A stretch of 64,000 nt of DNA, from positions 27,144-91,143 of the forward strand of contig NZ_CAJKIS010000004.1 in the NCBI RefSeq assembly GCF_905200055.1, in the 5' to 3' direction. The notes under the pieces were generated by a model, which made no database searches, was not told where the DNA came from, and was given only the letters and a program-made list of their open reading frames with translations. Source of the DNA: an uncultured Fusobacterium sp. GTDB lineage: Bacteria > Fusobacteriota > Fusobacteriia > Fusobacteriales > Fusobacteriaceae. Every line of letters begins with the position of its first letter. Within the stretch, counting starts at the first letter, position 1. The position numbers and the translations under genes are program-made. Shown one piece after another: positions 33,214-41,050 of this stretch.

Positions 33214-34368
33214 TTAACCTAAAAATAAACTAAATAAAAAGTTAGCTGATATTCCTGCTACAAGTCCACCTATTGTGTGGCTAAATATTGCCTTTCCAGT
33301 AAGTTCTCTATAATTTAAACTATCCATCATAGCAACATGGGTACTTAGGTAACCACTCCAACACATTCCCATACTTGTAAATACTGCTATCTCCCTTGCT
33401 CCTATAACTCCCTCTTTTATAAATTGAGGTACAAGTCCAATAGCAGCTCCAACTGCTCCCAAAGCTGTAATAGGAAAAGCTATTGCCTCTGGACTACTAA
33501 ATCCAAATAGAGGTTTTAAAATAAAATTCAACTTTGCTCCTATTATTGGTAAAACTCCAATTCCTTCATAGGCAGCCCCTGTATATCCGCCTTCTGGCAT
33601 TCCATTAGTTAAGATTAAAACTGTTGTACAGATAATTATAACTCCAGGAATTATTGCAATTCCCATATCAACTCCAATTTTTCCTCCCTCTAACATAGCC
33701 TCTAAAAATCTTCCAAATACAGATCCACTTCTTATCTCTCTAGTATCAAAAACAAACTTTTCTACCTTTGTTTCCTCTTCTAATTCTCCTAGCTCTTTAA
33801 AATATTTTTTACTGTAATGAATCATCAAATTTACACTTACTATACTTCCAATAACTGCCCCTAAGTTTCCAATTAAAACAGGTTTAAAAAGATTTACCTT
33901 TAATAATCCTCCTTGAGCTATCATAAATGCTGATACAATAAATCCCATACCAAAAGATGTTCCTAAATTTGTTAAAGCTGTAAATTGATAGTTTTTAAAA
34001 TATTTTTTAAACTCTTTATTAGCTGCTAATCCTAAAACTGCTGGATTATCTGAAATATATGTAGTTACAACTGCCAAAGCTGATGCCCCTGGCAATCTAT
34101 ATAGAGGATAGATAACAAAATATAATATCTTATTTATCAACGCAATAACCCCAAATTCTGAAAGGACAGATGATAATGCTCCAGCTAATACTGCTACTCC
34201 CATTATAAAAAATACTGTATTTATCAATAGATCATGTGCTGTTCCCATAATTGTATTGATCATATTTACTGGACCCATTATTTTAGCTATAGCAGTACAA
34301 ACACCTCCTAATAGTCCCAAACATACAAAGGCTTCTAAACTGATAGCTTTCTTTTTTAATTTATTCAT
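33214..34368 (-). CDS. Nucleoside-recognition (Gate) domain membrane protein
   Basis: The 384 residues have about nine hydrophobic segments. The region VFFIMGVAVLAGALSSVLSEFGVIALINKI and the later GVDMGIAIIPGVIIICTTVLIL segment correspond to two copies of the Gate motif found in nucleoside transporters and spore-maturation-type membrane proteins. The start at ATG 34366-34368 is chosen because AAGGAG precedes it and the promoter lies just upstream; a longer in-frame TTG start would overlap the -35. Substrate and direction of transport are unknown. The YjiH-like group is the closest I can suggest. Confidence 0.78.
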   Translation of the reverse strand: MNKLKKKAISLEAFVCLGLLGGVCTAIAKIMGPVNMINTIMGTAHDLLINTVFFIMGVAVLAGALSSVLSEFGVIALINKILYFVIYPLYRLPGASALAVVTTYISDNPAVLGLAANKEFKKYFKNYQFTALTNLGTSFGMGFIVSAFMIAQGGLLKVNLFKPVLIGNLGAVIGSIVSVNLMIHYSKKYFKELGELEEETKVEKFVFDTREIRSGSVFGRFLEAMLEGGKIGVDMGIAIIPGVIIICTTVLILTNGMPEGGYTGAAYEGIGVLPIIGAKLNFILKPLFGFSSPEAIAFPITALGAVGAAIGLVPQFIKEGVIGAREIAVFTSMGMCWSGYLSTHVAMMDSLNYRELTGKAIFSHTIGGLVAGISANFLFSLFLG

Positions 34369-34402
34369 AAAAAAACACTCCTTTTTAAAGTCATACCTTA
34401 AA

Positions 34403-34431
34403 AGTATAGCATTCAATATAAAGAGTGTCAA
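34403..34431 (-). promoter_or_regulatory. Promoter of the Gate-domain protein gene
   Basis: Minus-strand TTGACA (34426-34431, perfect), 17 bp, TATACT (34403-34408), 35 bp before the start codon. It is one of the best matches to the vegetative consensus in the window. Confidence 0.82.
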
Positions 34432-34469
34432 TATTTTTAAACTATTTTAAAAGAAATGGACAAAATAAA

Positions 34470-34519
34470 AAACTAATTAGAATTTCAACTTATATAAAAG
34501 CTATCACTCTAATTAGTTT
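34470..34519 (-). terminator. Terminator of mtnN
   Basis: A 12-bp stem aaactaattaga / tctaattagttt with a 26-nt loop is followed on the minus strand by TTTTATTTT. It lies 7 bp after the mtnN stop codon. Confidence 0.75.
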
Positions 34520-34525
34520 CTTTAA

Positions 34526-35278
34526 TTACATCCTTTTTAACATCTCTTTAACTATCTTAGCTGAGTTATCTGCTGCTAAAACTTCAAACTCTTCATAAAC
34601 CATTGTTGCACTTCCATCAGCTTTATCTGACATAGCTCTTAAAACTACAAAAGGAACATTATAAGTTTTTGCTACTTGAGCAACTGCTGCCCCTTCCATC
34701 TCTACTGCTGAAGCATTAAAAGTTTTTCCTATCCAATTTACTTTATCTTTAGAGGCTACAAATTGATCTCCTGTTGCTATTCTTCCAATTTTTACCTTAT
34801 CTTTTCCTAAAACTTTCACTGCTGAATCATAAGCTACTTTTTTTAAGTTTTCATCTGCTTTAAACTCTACTTTTTCTTGTCCTGGTAATAATCCTGCTGG
34901 TCTACCAAAAGCAGTTAAGTCCACATCATGTTGAACTAAATCTTCAGATACAACTATATCAGCTATATTTAAAGAATTATCTATAGCTCCTGCAACTCCT
35001 GTAAATATTATCTTATCTACTTTATATTCTCTAATAACTGTATTGGCTCCTATAGCTGCATTTACTTTTCCTACTCCTGTTTTTAGTAAAACTATATCTT
35101 TACCTTCTAATTTCCCTTGAAAATATTCAATCTCTCCAATTTTTTCTGATTTAATATTTTTTATCTCTTTTTTTAGAAGTTCAATTTCTGAATCCATAGC
35201 TCCTATTAAAGCTATTCTCTCTCCAAAAGCTAAAGTCCCCATCAATAAACTTAATAAAAATACAACAATTTTTTTCAT
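34526..35278 (-). CDS. mtnN: 5'-methylthioadenosine/S-adenosylhomocysteine nucleosidase with predicted signal peptide
   Basis: The 250 residues include the complete nucleosidase fold: IALIGAMDSEIELLKKEI, TGVGKVNAAIGA, the FTGVAGAIDN segment, VEMEGAAVAQVA with the catalytic Glu, and RAMSDKADG with the catalytic Asp. It cleaves MTA and SAH to adenine plus the thioribose product, relieving product inhibition of methyl transfer. Unusually, the core is preceded by a hydrophobic N-terminus (MKKIVVFLLSLLMGTLAFG) that looks like a cleavable signal peptide, predicting periplasmic location. The gene follows metK after a terminator, and a GGGAGGA site lies just before its start. It is probably expressed by read-through from the SAM-regulated metK transcript. 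Confidence 0.92.
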   Translation of the reverse strand: MKKIVVFLLSLLMGTLAFGERIALIGAMDSEIELLKKEIKNIKSEKIGEIEYFQGKLEGKDIVLLKTGVGKVNAAIGANTVIREYKVDKIIFTGVAGAIDNSLNIADIVVSEDLVQHDVDLTAFGRPAGLLPGQEKVEFKADENLKKVAYDSAVKVLGKDKVKIGRIATGDQFVASKDKVNWIGKTFNASAVEMEGAAVAQVAKTYNVPFVVLRAMSDKADGSATMVYEEFEVLAADNSAKIVKEMLKRM

Positions 35279-35296
35279 ATCTTCCTCCCATAAAAA

Positions 35297-35327
35297 TTTA
35301 GACTAGAGAGCTTTTCTCTAGTCTAAA
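35297..35327 (-). terminator. Terminator between metK and mtnN
   Basis: A 13-bp perfect stem tttagactagaga / tctctagtctaaa with a 5-nt loop, followed on the minus strand by TTTTTAT. Its U-tract ends just before the mtnN ribosome binding site, so mtnN depends on read-through or an unseen start. Confidence 0.85.
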
Positions 35328-35334
35328 CAATATA

Positions 35335-36489
35335 CTATCTATTTAAAGCTTTTTTTAGTTCTTCTACTTTATTGCATTTTTCCCAAGGAATATCTAAATC
35401 TGTTCTTCCAATATGTCCAAAAGCAGCTAGATCTTGATATTTGAATTTTCCACTTCTTAATTCAAGTTCTTTTTCGATTCCTCTAGGAGTTAAATCAAAT
35501 ACTTTTTTAATAGCTTCTGCTAATTCATATTCATCTACTTTTCCTGTTCCAAATGTATCTACTTTTATTGAAGTAGGTTCAACTACTCCAATTGCATAAG
35601 ATAATTGGATTTCACATTTGTCAGCTAAATCTGCTGCAACAACGTTTTTAGCTACCCATCTTGCTGCATAAGCTGCTGATCTGTCAACTTTAGAAGGGTC
35701 TTTTCCAGAGAAAGCTCCTCCACCATGTCTAAAGTATCCACCATAAGTGTCAACTATAATTTTTCTTCCTGTAACTCCAGTATCTCCGTGAGGTCCTCCA
35801 ATTACAAATCTTCCAGTTGGATTGATATGGAATTTTTTAACTTGAGCTGGATCTAAGTTATAGCTTTCTAGTACTGGTTTAATTACTTTTTCTATAACTT
35901 CTTCTCTTATTTGTTCTTGTGTTACATCTGGATTGTGTTGAACTGATACTACTACTGTATCAACGTGATCTACTTTTCCATTTTCATCATAAGCTAAAGT
36001 TACTTGTGATTTTGAATCTGGTCTTGCCCATGCTAATTCTTTTGATCTAGTCATTTTAGTAAGTCTTACTAAGATTTCTCTTGCTAAAACTATTGCTAAT
36101 GGCATTAATTCTGGAGTTTCTTTAACTGCTCCTCCAAACATTATTCCTTGGTCTCCTGCTCCTCCAATATCTACTCCCATAGCTATATCTGGAGATTGTG
36201 AGTGAATTGCATTCAAAACTCCACAGTTAGAGTCAAATCCCATTCCTTCTCTATATCCAATTTCATCTATTTTTCTTCTAACGATATCTTGGATATCAAT
36301 ATATGTTGTAGTTGTAATTTCTCCTCCTACAACAACTTGTCCTGTAGTACAAAATACTTCACATGCTACTCTTGAATTAGGGTCATCTGCTAAACAAGCA
36401 TCTAATACAGCATCTGAAATTTGGTCTGATACTTTATCTGGGTGTCCAGGAGATACAAATTCTGATGTGAAATAAGTTAATTTTTTCAT
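35335..36489 (-). CDS. metK: S-adenosylmethionine synthetase
   Basis: The 384 residues contain the family landmarks: FTSEFVSPGHPDKVSDQISDA at the N-terminus, GAGDQGIMFG (ATP/methionine loop) and GGGAFSGKDPSKVDRSAAY, plus the C-terminal FGHIGR. It makes SAM from methionine and ATP with release of phosphate and pyrophosphate. Expression should be switched off by SAM through the riboswitch in the leader at 36535-36681. GGAGGA sits about 7 bp before the ATG. The downstream gene mtnN handles by-products of SAM use, so the pair forms a small SAM-cycle unit. Confidence 0.97.
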   Translation of the reverse strand: MKKLTYFTSEFVSPGHPDKVSDQISDAVLDACLADDPNSRVACEVFCTTGQVVVGGEITTTTYIDIQDIVRRKIDEIGYREGMGFDSNCGVLNAIHSQSPDIAMGVDIGGAGDQGIMFGGAVKETPELMPLAIVLAREILVRLTKMTRSKELAWARPDSKSQVTLAYDENGKVDHVDTVVVSVQHNPDVTQEQIREEVIEKVIKPVLESYNLDPAQVKKFHINPTGRFVIGGPHGDTGVTGRKIIVDTYGGYFRHGGGAFSGKDPSKVDRSAAYAARWVAKNVVAADLADKCEIQLSYAIGVVEPTSIKVDTFGTGKVDEYELAEAIKKVFDLTPRGIEKELELRSGKFKYQDLAAFGHIGRTDLDIPWEKCNKVEELKKALNR

Positions 36490-36534
36490 TTTTTCCTCCT
36501 ATAATAATCAATCAAAATAATAATAACTATAAAA

Positions 36535-36681
36535 ATAAAAAATCCCTTCATCTCAAGACAGATGAAGGGATTAAAACACTTATTCTATAATCCATTCCAT
36601 CTATCAGGAGTTAGCACCACACTTTTTAATAAGCAGGTTGCTGAGATTTCAACGGGCCAGTCCCTCAATCTCTCTTGATGG
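36535..36681 (-). promoter_or_regulatory. SAM-I (S-box) riboswitch with intrinsic terminator, controlling metK
   Basis: Reading the minus strand, the aptamer spans 36597-36681. P1 is CCATC (36677-36681) pairing with GATGG (36597-36601). Then come AAGAGAGATTGAGGGACTGG, the conserved GGCCCG, GAAATCTCAGCAACC and the GTGGTGCTAACTCC segment. These are the invariant S-box elements. Downstream, the stem aatcccttcatct / agatgaagggatt (36541-36572) with a T-rich tail (36531-36540) is the expression-platform terminator. SAM binding should stabilise the aptamer and terminate before metK. Confidence 0.97.
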
Positions 36682-36709
36682 TAATCTAAGTACACTCTTC
36701 TACATTTGA

Positions 36710-36738
36710 ATTATATAATTTTATACTTATTTTGTCAA
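36710..36738 (-). promoter_or_regulatory. Promoter of the metK riboswitch transcript
   Basis: Minus-strand TTGACA (36733-36738) and TATAAT (36710-36715), 17 bp apart: a perfect consensus pair, ending about 30 bp before the aptamer. It begins 14 bp after the citF stop codon. Confidence 0.88.
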
Positions 36739-36752
36739 TAATATTTTTTATT

Positions 36753-38294
36753 TTATTTTTTTATTTGTCTTACTACATCAACTACTGATCCATCTCTATA
36801 TTGAACTACTGCTACTACTCTATCTTCAAACTCAATAGCTTCCTCTTTTCCAGTCATAGCTTCAGCAATTTCTTTTAATTCTTCAATAGTTTTAATTGGT
36901 AGTTTAGAGTTTTTGAATTTTTCAATTAAATCTTTTCTTAGAGGGTTAATTGCAATTCCTCTTTCTGTAACTAAAACGTCAACTGTTTCTCCTGGAGTTG
37001 TAACTGTTGTGATTCTATCTTTAACTACAGAGATTCTTGCATTTACTAATTGAGATACTATGATACATAGTTTTGATCCAGCTGCTGTATCACTATGTCC
37101 TCCAGATCCTCCCATAATTACTCCATCAGATCCTGTTGTTACGTTTACGTTAAAGTTAGTATCCATTTCTGTAGCTCCTAGAATAACTATATCTAATTTA
37201 TTTACTACAGAACCTTTATTGTTAGCATTTGCATACATTGATGCTGACATTTTTATATGGTTAGGATTTTCTTTAGCAGATTTAATTGCATTTAAGTCAA
37301 AACATTGAACGTCAAATAGAGCTTTAAATAATCCCTCTTTGTACATATCAACGATATATCCTGTGATTCCTCCTGCTGCAAAGCTTCCTACAATATTTTT
37401 AGATTTCATAAGATTTTTTACTTGAGCAGCAACTGCTAGAGATATTCCCCCTGCTCCTGTTTGGAAACTCATTCCATCTTTTAAATATCCTGATTGTTCT
37501 ATAAATTTAGCTGTTAAATCAGCAACTTTTAATCCAATAGGGTTTTTAGTTATTTGAGTAGTTCCTGATACAATTCCTTTAGGATCTCCAATTGCATCTA
37601 CTACTAATACATAGTCAATTAAAGTTTGGTTAATTTCAATTGTAGTATTAGGGTAAGGAACTAGATTGTCAGTAATAGCTACTACTAATTTTGCATTTTC
37701 TACATCTGAATGAGCATATCCTAAAGCTCCACAAGCAGATTTTCCATCTACTCCATTGATGTTTCCATATTCGTCAGAAGTTGGAGCAGCAACAAAAGCA
37801 ATATCAACTTCAACTTCTCCAGTTTCCATTATTCTTGCTCTTCCACCATGTGTATGCATTACTGCTGGTTTTTGCATCTTTCCTTCAGAAATTGCTTGAG
37901 CAACTGGTCCTGACATATATCCTGCATATATTTGAGTTACAATTCCTTTTTCTATCATTTCTACTAATGGTTTATGACATGGGAAAATTGAACTTGCAGC
38001 TATTGTTATATCTTTATATCCTCTTTTAGCTATCTCTTCCATTACAAGGTTTAAAACATAGTCTCCATTTCTTAGATGGTGGTGGAAAGATATTACCATT
38101 CCATCTTTTAATGGTAATTTATCCATAAGTTCTGCTAAATCTGTATGAAGTTTACTATCTTCTGGAGTAACAGTTTTAAAATTATAGTTTTTCTTTACTA
38201 CTCCTGTTGTATTTGCTAAATATCCATTATAATGATTTACTTTTCCATATCCTTCTATAAAATCAGGAACTTCTCTTCCTAAAATATTTTTCAT
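36753..38294 (-). CDS. citF: Citrate/citramalate lyase alpha subunit (CoA-transferase type)
   Basis: The 513 residues are the full CitF length. The protein transfers acyl groups on the acyl-carrier subunit; the C-terminal part has GGSGGHSDTAAGSKLCIIVSQL and the RGIAINPLRKDL motif typical of the family. Citrate lyase and citramalate lyase are homologous and hard to tell apart by sequence. Since this gene closes a row of methylaspartate-pathway genes, cleavage of citramalate to acetate and pyruvate is the better reading. citE ends 26 bp upstream. No terminator of its own is visible, so its transcript may end at the metK riboswitch terminator. Confidence 0.93.
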   Translation of the reverse strand: MKNILGREVPDFIEGYGKVNHYNGYLANTTGVVKKNYNFKTVTPEDSKLHTDLAELMDKLPLKDGMVISFHHHLRNGDYVLNLVMEEIAKRGYKDITIAASSIFPCHKPLVEMIEKGIVTQIYAGYMSGPVAQAISEGKMQKPAVMHTHGGRARIMETGEVEVDIAFVAAPTSDEYGNINGVDGKSACGALGYAHSDVENAKLVVAITDNLVPYPNTTIEINQTLIDYVLVVDAIGDPKGIVSGTTQITKNPIGLKVADLTAKFIEQSGYLKDGMSFQTGAGGISLAVAAQVKNLMKSKNIVGSFAAGGITGYIVDMYKEGLFKALFDVQCFDLNAIKSAKENPNHIKMSASMYANANNKGSVVNKLDIVILGATEMDTNFNVNVTTGSDGVIMGGSGGHSDTAAGSKLCIIVSQLVNARISVVKDRITTVTTPGETVDVLVTERGIAINPLRKDLIEKFKNSKLPIKTIEELKEIAEAMTGKEEAIEFEDRVVAVVQYRDGSVVDVVRQIKK

Positions 38295-38320
38295 CTATAA
38301 AACACCTCACATATTATTGA

Positions 38321-39202
38321 TTAATCTATTAGACCAATAAGTCTAGCAATATCCAATGTATGAATAGCTCTGTTTATTATTGGAAGGTCTACCATTTTTC
38401 CATCTAATGAGAATACTCCTAGTCCTTCTCTTGCAGCTTCTTCTTTTGCAGCCATTACTCTTAAAGCATGATTAATCTCTGCTTGTGAAGGTGAATAAGC
38501 TTCATGAATAGTATCTATTTGTCTAGGGTTTATAGCTAATTTACCTGTAAATCCTAACATTTTAGCTTTTAATGAATCTGCCATTAATCCTTCATAGTCA
38601 TTTGTATCTGTAAATGGAGTATCTATTGCATCAACTTTACAAGCTTTACAAGCATTTACAACTTTTGTTCTTGCATAGAAAAGTTCATCAGATGCTTTAG
38701 TTCTCTTAACTCCTAAGTCAGCAGCTAAGTCTTCTCCTCCTAGTAATACAGATATTACTCTTGGACTTGCTTTTATTGTTTCATATACAGTTTCAACTCC
38801 ATAAGTAGTTTCTACTAATGGATGAATTTTTATACATCCAGCTTCAAATCCCATCTCTTTTTCAATTGCATTTAGTTTTTCATCTAATACTTTTATATCT
38901 TCTGGACAAGCTTTTGGTAAAAGAATAGCATCTGGTTTTAATCTAGCTATTACATCTATATCTTTTTCAGCATATGGAGTAGATAGAGGATTAATTCTTA
39001 CTACAACTTCTACTGTATCATATTTATTAGTTTTTAAAGCTTCACTTATTAAAACTCTTGCAGCATCTTTTTCTGTTAATGCAACTGCATCTTCTAAGTC
39101 AAATATAACAGCATCTGATCCAAAAACAGGAGCTGTTTGAAGCATTCCAGGGTTGTTTCCTGGCATAAATAACATTGTTCTTCTTAATTCCACACTAAAC
39201 AC
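38321..39202 (-). CDS. citE: Citrate/citramalate lyase beta subunit
   Basis: The 293 residues show the CitE/HpcH aldolase-type fold: RTMLFMPGNNPGMLQTAPVFGSDAVIFDLEDAV near the start, VVVRINPLST and PLVETTYGVE. The LLGGEDLAADLGVKRTK region and KLAINPRQIDTIHEAY follow, with the Mg-binding Glu and Asp residues in place. It cleaves the acyl-S-ACP intermediate into acetyl-S-ACP and the 2-oxoacid (oxaloacetate for citrate, pyruvate for citramalate). It lies 27 bp from citD and 26 bp from citF, which fits translation as one operon. Confidence 0.94.
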   Translation of the reverse strand: MFSVELRRTMLFMPGNNPGMLQTAPVFGSDAVIFDLEDAVALTEKDAARVLISEALKTNKYDTVEVVVRINPLSTPYAEKDIDVIARLKPDAILLPKACPEDIKVLDEKLNAIEKEMGFEAGCIKIHPLVETTYGVETVYETIKASPRVISVLLGGEDLAADLGVKRTKASDELFYARTKVVNACKACKVDAIDTPFTDTNDYEGLMADSLKAKMLGFTGKLAINPRQIDTIHEAYSPSQAEINHALRVMAAKEEAAREGLGVFSLDGKMVDLPIINRAIHTLDIARLIGLID

Positions 39203-39229
39203 CTCTCATAATTAAATATAATCTTTGAA

Positions 39230-39490
39230 CTATAATGCTCTAGCAACTGCTGCTTCTATTCTTGCTCTAATAGTAAAATCTAAAGCTCCTTTATCTTGAG
39301 CTTGAACTTTTACCCCTTCAACTCCTAGTTCAATTAATTTATTTTTTATAACTTCTCTCATATGAGCACCAAATTGTTTTTCAACAGTACTTTCTAATTC
39401 AATTTCTATTCCACTTTCAGCTGGAGTAAGAATTACAAATATATCATTTGATTCTAAAGTACCGCATTTTGCAGCTTTATTTAATCTCAT
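39230..39490 (-). CDS. citD: Citrate/citramalate lyase acyl carrier (gamma) subunit
   Basis: The 86 residues match CitD in length and pattern, with Ser14 in GTLESNDIFV as the expected attachment site of the phosphoribosyl-dephospho-CoA group and the ending DKGALDFTIRARIEAAVARA. The subunit carries the acetyl thioester between the alpha and beta subunits. The maturation genes (citC ligase, citX and citG for the prosthetic group) are not in this window and must be elsewhere. It is the first of the citDEF group, after a terminator that follows mal. Confidence 0.94.
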   Translation of the reverse strand: MRLNKAAKCGTLESNDIFVILTPAESGIEIELESTVEKQFGAHMREVIKNKLIELGVEGVKVQAQDKGALDFTIRARIEAAVARAL

Positions 39491-39542
39491 TTAATTCACC
39501 TCAATTAAATTTTTATTTCCTTTTTTATATCTTTGCTAATAA

Positions 39543-39570
39543 AGGAAAAAGGTAGTCATATAACTACCTT
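39543..39570 (-). terminator. Terminator between mal and citD
   Basis: An 8-bp stem aaggtagt / actacctt with a 6-nt loop is followed on the minus strand by TTTTTCC. It is 46 bp after the mal stop. Downstream citDEF expression would come from read-through or a weak start in the remaining 50 bp. Confidence 0.78.
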
Positions 39571-39616
39571 CCTCCAACTTTCAAAATAAATTATAATTAT
39601 ATTTTTTCAAAGAAAA

Positions 39617-40861
39617 CTATTTATTTCTTCTCTTAACTAGAGCTTCAACTCTTGACATTTCGTTGAATACGATCATGTATCCTTCGTCAACACCCATTCC
39701 TGGTTTAGCTAAAACTTGAAGAGCTCCACATGCCATACCGATGTTAGTAGTAACTTCAGCAGATCTGTTAGTTTCGTTACAAGTTCCTCCACAGTATGAT
39801 CCGATTCCAACTTTGTTACAGTAAAGAATTGCATCAGCTATGTTGTTAACTCCTCCTAGGTCTGGAGTTTTGATTTGAACTACGTGTCCAGCTTTTTTAT
39901 CAGCAAATAGTTTAATATCTTCTAGAGTATTACACCATTCGTCAGCAACTAATTCAACTTCGATTCCTCTAGCATCTACTTCAGCAGTTAAAGCAGCAAG
40001 AGCTTCAATTTGTTTATCTCTGTCTTCAACGTCCATAGGTCCTTCGATTCTTAATTTGAATGGTTTTGCAGCTTCTACTAATGTAGCGATGTAGTCAGCC
40101 ATTTTTTTAGTATCGCAGTTAAATGCAGCACCGATAGTTCCATAAACGTCAATGTGGAATATAGGTGAGTAGTTTTCATCAGTTCTTTGAGAAATAATTC
40201 TGTCTCTTAACCATTTTACATAATCAAGAAGGATTTCTCCGTGTTCTCCTAATTTTTCTTTTACGTTATTGATTAAAGCGTGAGGTAATACGTCAGCTTC
40301 TTTGATTATCATTTTATCAGCAGCTACATATCTGTCGTCTCCTGATTGAGTGAATATAGGTCTCTTAGTGATTTCTAATCCTGTATTGTAGTCAGCTTTT
40401 ATAACTTCTGCTAAAGTTACTTTTCTAGCTTTTGCAACACCATCTAGTAAAGCTTGAGTGATTCCGTATCTTATTGCTGTATGTAATCTTTTTCCATTAA
40501 CTTCCATTTTATCAAATTCTTCAGCTAGAGATTTGAAGTTGTCAAGTTCTCTTCCGATTAATTTTGGAGCAATTTCTTTTTCAATTACTGGTATAAAATC
40601 TTTAGCTAGGAATAGAGGATCTCTTCCTCCTGCACCTGAATATTGAACAGCAGCACAATCTCCATGAGCAACTTGTCCATCTTCAAGAATAAGTAATACA
40701 GAAATAGCTTCTCCTGCTTGTCTTATTGATTTAAATCCTGGAGTTATTGGAGTTCCTAGATAGAACATTCCATCATGTCCAGCTCCTGCTTTTATAGCTC
40801 TTTGGTCATCAAAATAAAATCCAGTTTTTCCTGCAGAACATACTACATCTACAATTTTCAT
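39617..40861 (-). CDS. Methylaspartate ammonia-lyase
   Basis: The 414 residues match the enolase-superfamily enzyme from glutamate-fermenting clostridia in length and motifs. DVVCSAGKTGFYFDDQRAIKAGAGHDG at the N-terminus, the PIFTQSGDDRYVAADKMIIK region, and HVVQIKTPDLGGVNN with the catalytic Lys (about residue 330) are clear. Metal-binding Asp/Glu residues lie in HIDVYGTIG, RIEGPMD and LVADEWCN. It removes ammonia from (2S,3S)-3-methylaspartate to give mesaconate. It follows glmE after a 189-bp gap with its own probable promoter and a leader hairpin, and is followed by a terminator. It is probably also made at a level set apart from the mutase. Confidence 0.96.
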   Translation of the reverse strand: MKIVDVVCSAGKTGFYFDDQRAIKAGAGHDGMFYLGTPITPGFKSIRQAGEAISVLLILEDGQVAHGDCAAVQYSGAGGRDPLFLAKDFIPVIEKEIAPKLIGRELDNFKSLAEEFDKMEVNGKRLHTAIRYGITQALLDGVAKARKVTLAEVIKADYNTGLEITKRPIFTQSGDDRYVAADKMIIKEADVLPHALINNVKEKLGEHGEILLDYVKWLRDRIISQRTDENYSPIFHIDVYGTIGAAFNCDTKKMADYIATLVEAAKPFKLRIEGPMDVEDRDKQIEALAALTAEVDARGIEVELVADEWCNTLEDIKLFADKKAGHVVQIKTPDLGGVNNIADAILYCNKVGIGSYCGGTCNETNRSAEVTTNIGMACGALQVLAKPGMGVDEGYMIVFNEMSRVEALVKRRNK

Positions 40862-40889
40862 AATTAATCCTCCTAAGATTTATTAGTTG

Positions 40890-40912
40890 GGCAGGAGATC
40901 AGCTCCCCTGCT
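40890..40912 (-). repeat. GC-rich hairpin in the mal leader
   Basis: Minus-strand gcaggggag / ctcctgc with a short loop and one bulged G lies about 30-50 bp before the mal start, upstream of the AGGAGG site. No U-tract follows. It may protect the 5' end of the mal transcript or be a processing site. Confidence 0.5.
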
Positions 40913-40930
40913 CTTATTATTATACTTATA

Positions 40931-40959
40931 TATATAATCTATTTTTATTTTAAATGCAA
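40931..40959 (-). promoter_or_regulatory. Probable promoter of mal
   Basis: Minus-strand TTGCAT (40954-40959), 17 bp, TATATA (40931-40936). It lies in the 189-bp gap after glmE, just upstream of the leader hairpin. Confidence 0.5.
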
Positions 40960-41050
40960 ATTCATAATTTAATTTACTAATTGATTTTATATTCATCTTA
41001 TAAATCATTTTTTAGTTTACACTATTTATCTGATTTATTCTAATATAAAA

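Noticed and set aside
36753..39490. CitDEF as citrate fermentation genes
   Set aside because: No citrate carrier, oxaloacetate decarboxylase or citC/citX/citG is adjacent, while the methylaspartate pathway genes are. Citramalate is therefore the better substrate, though the families are too alike to exclude citrate.
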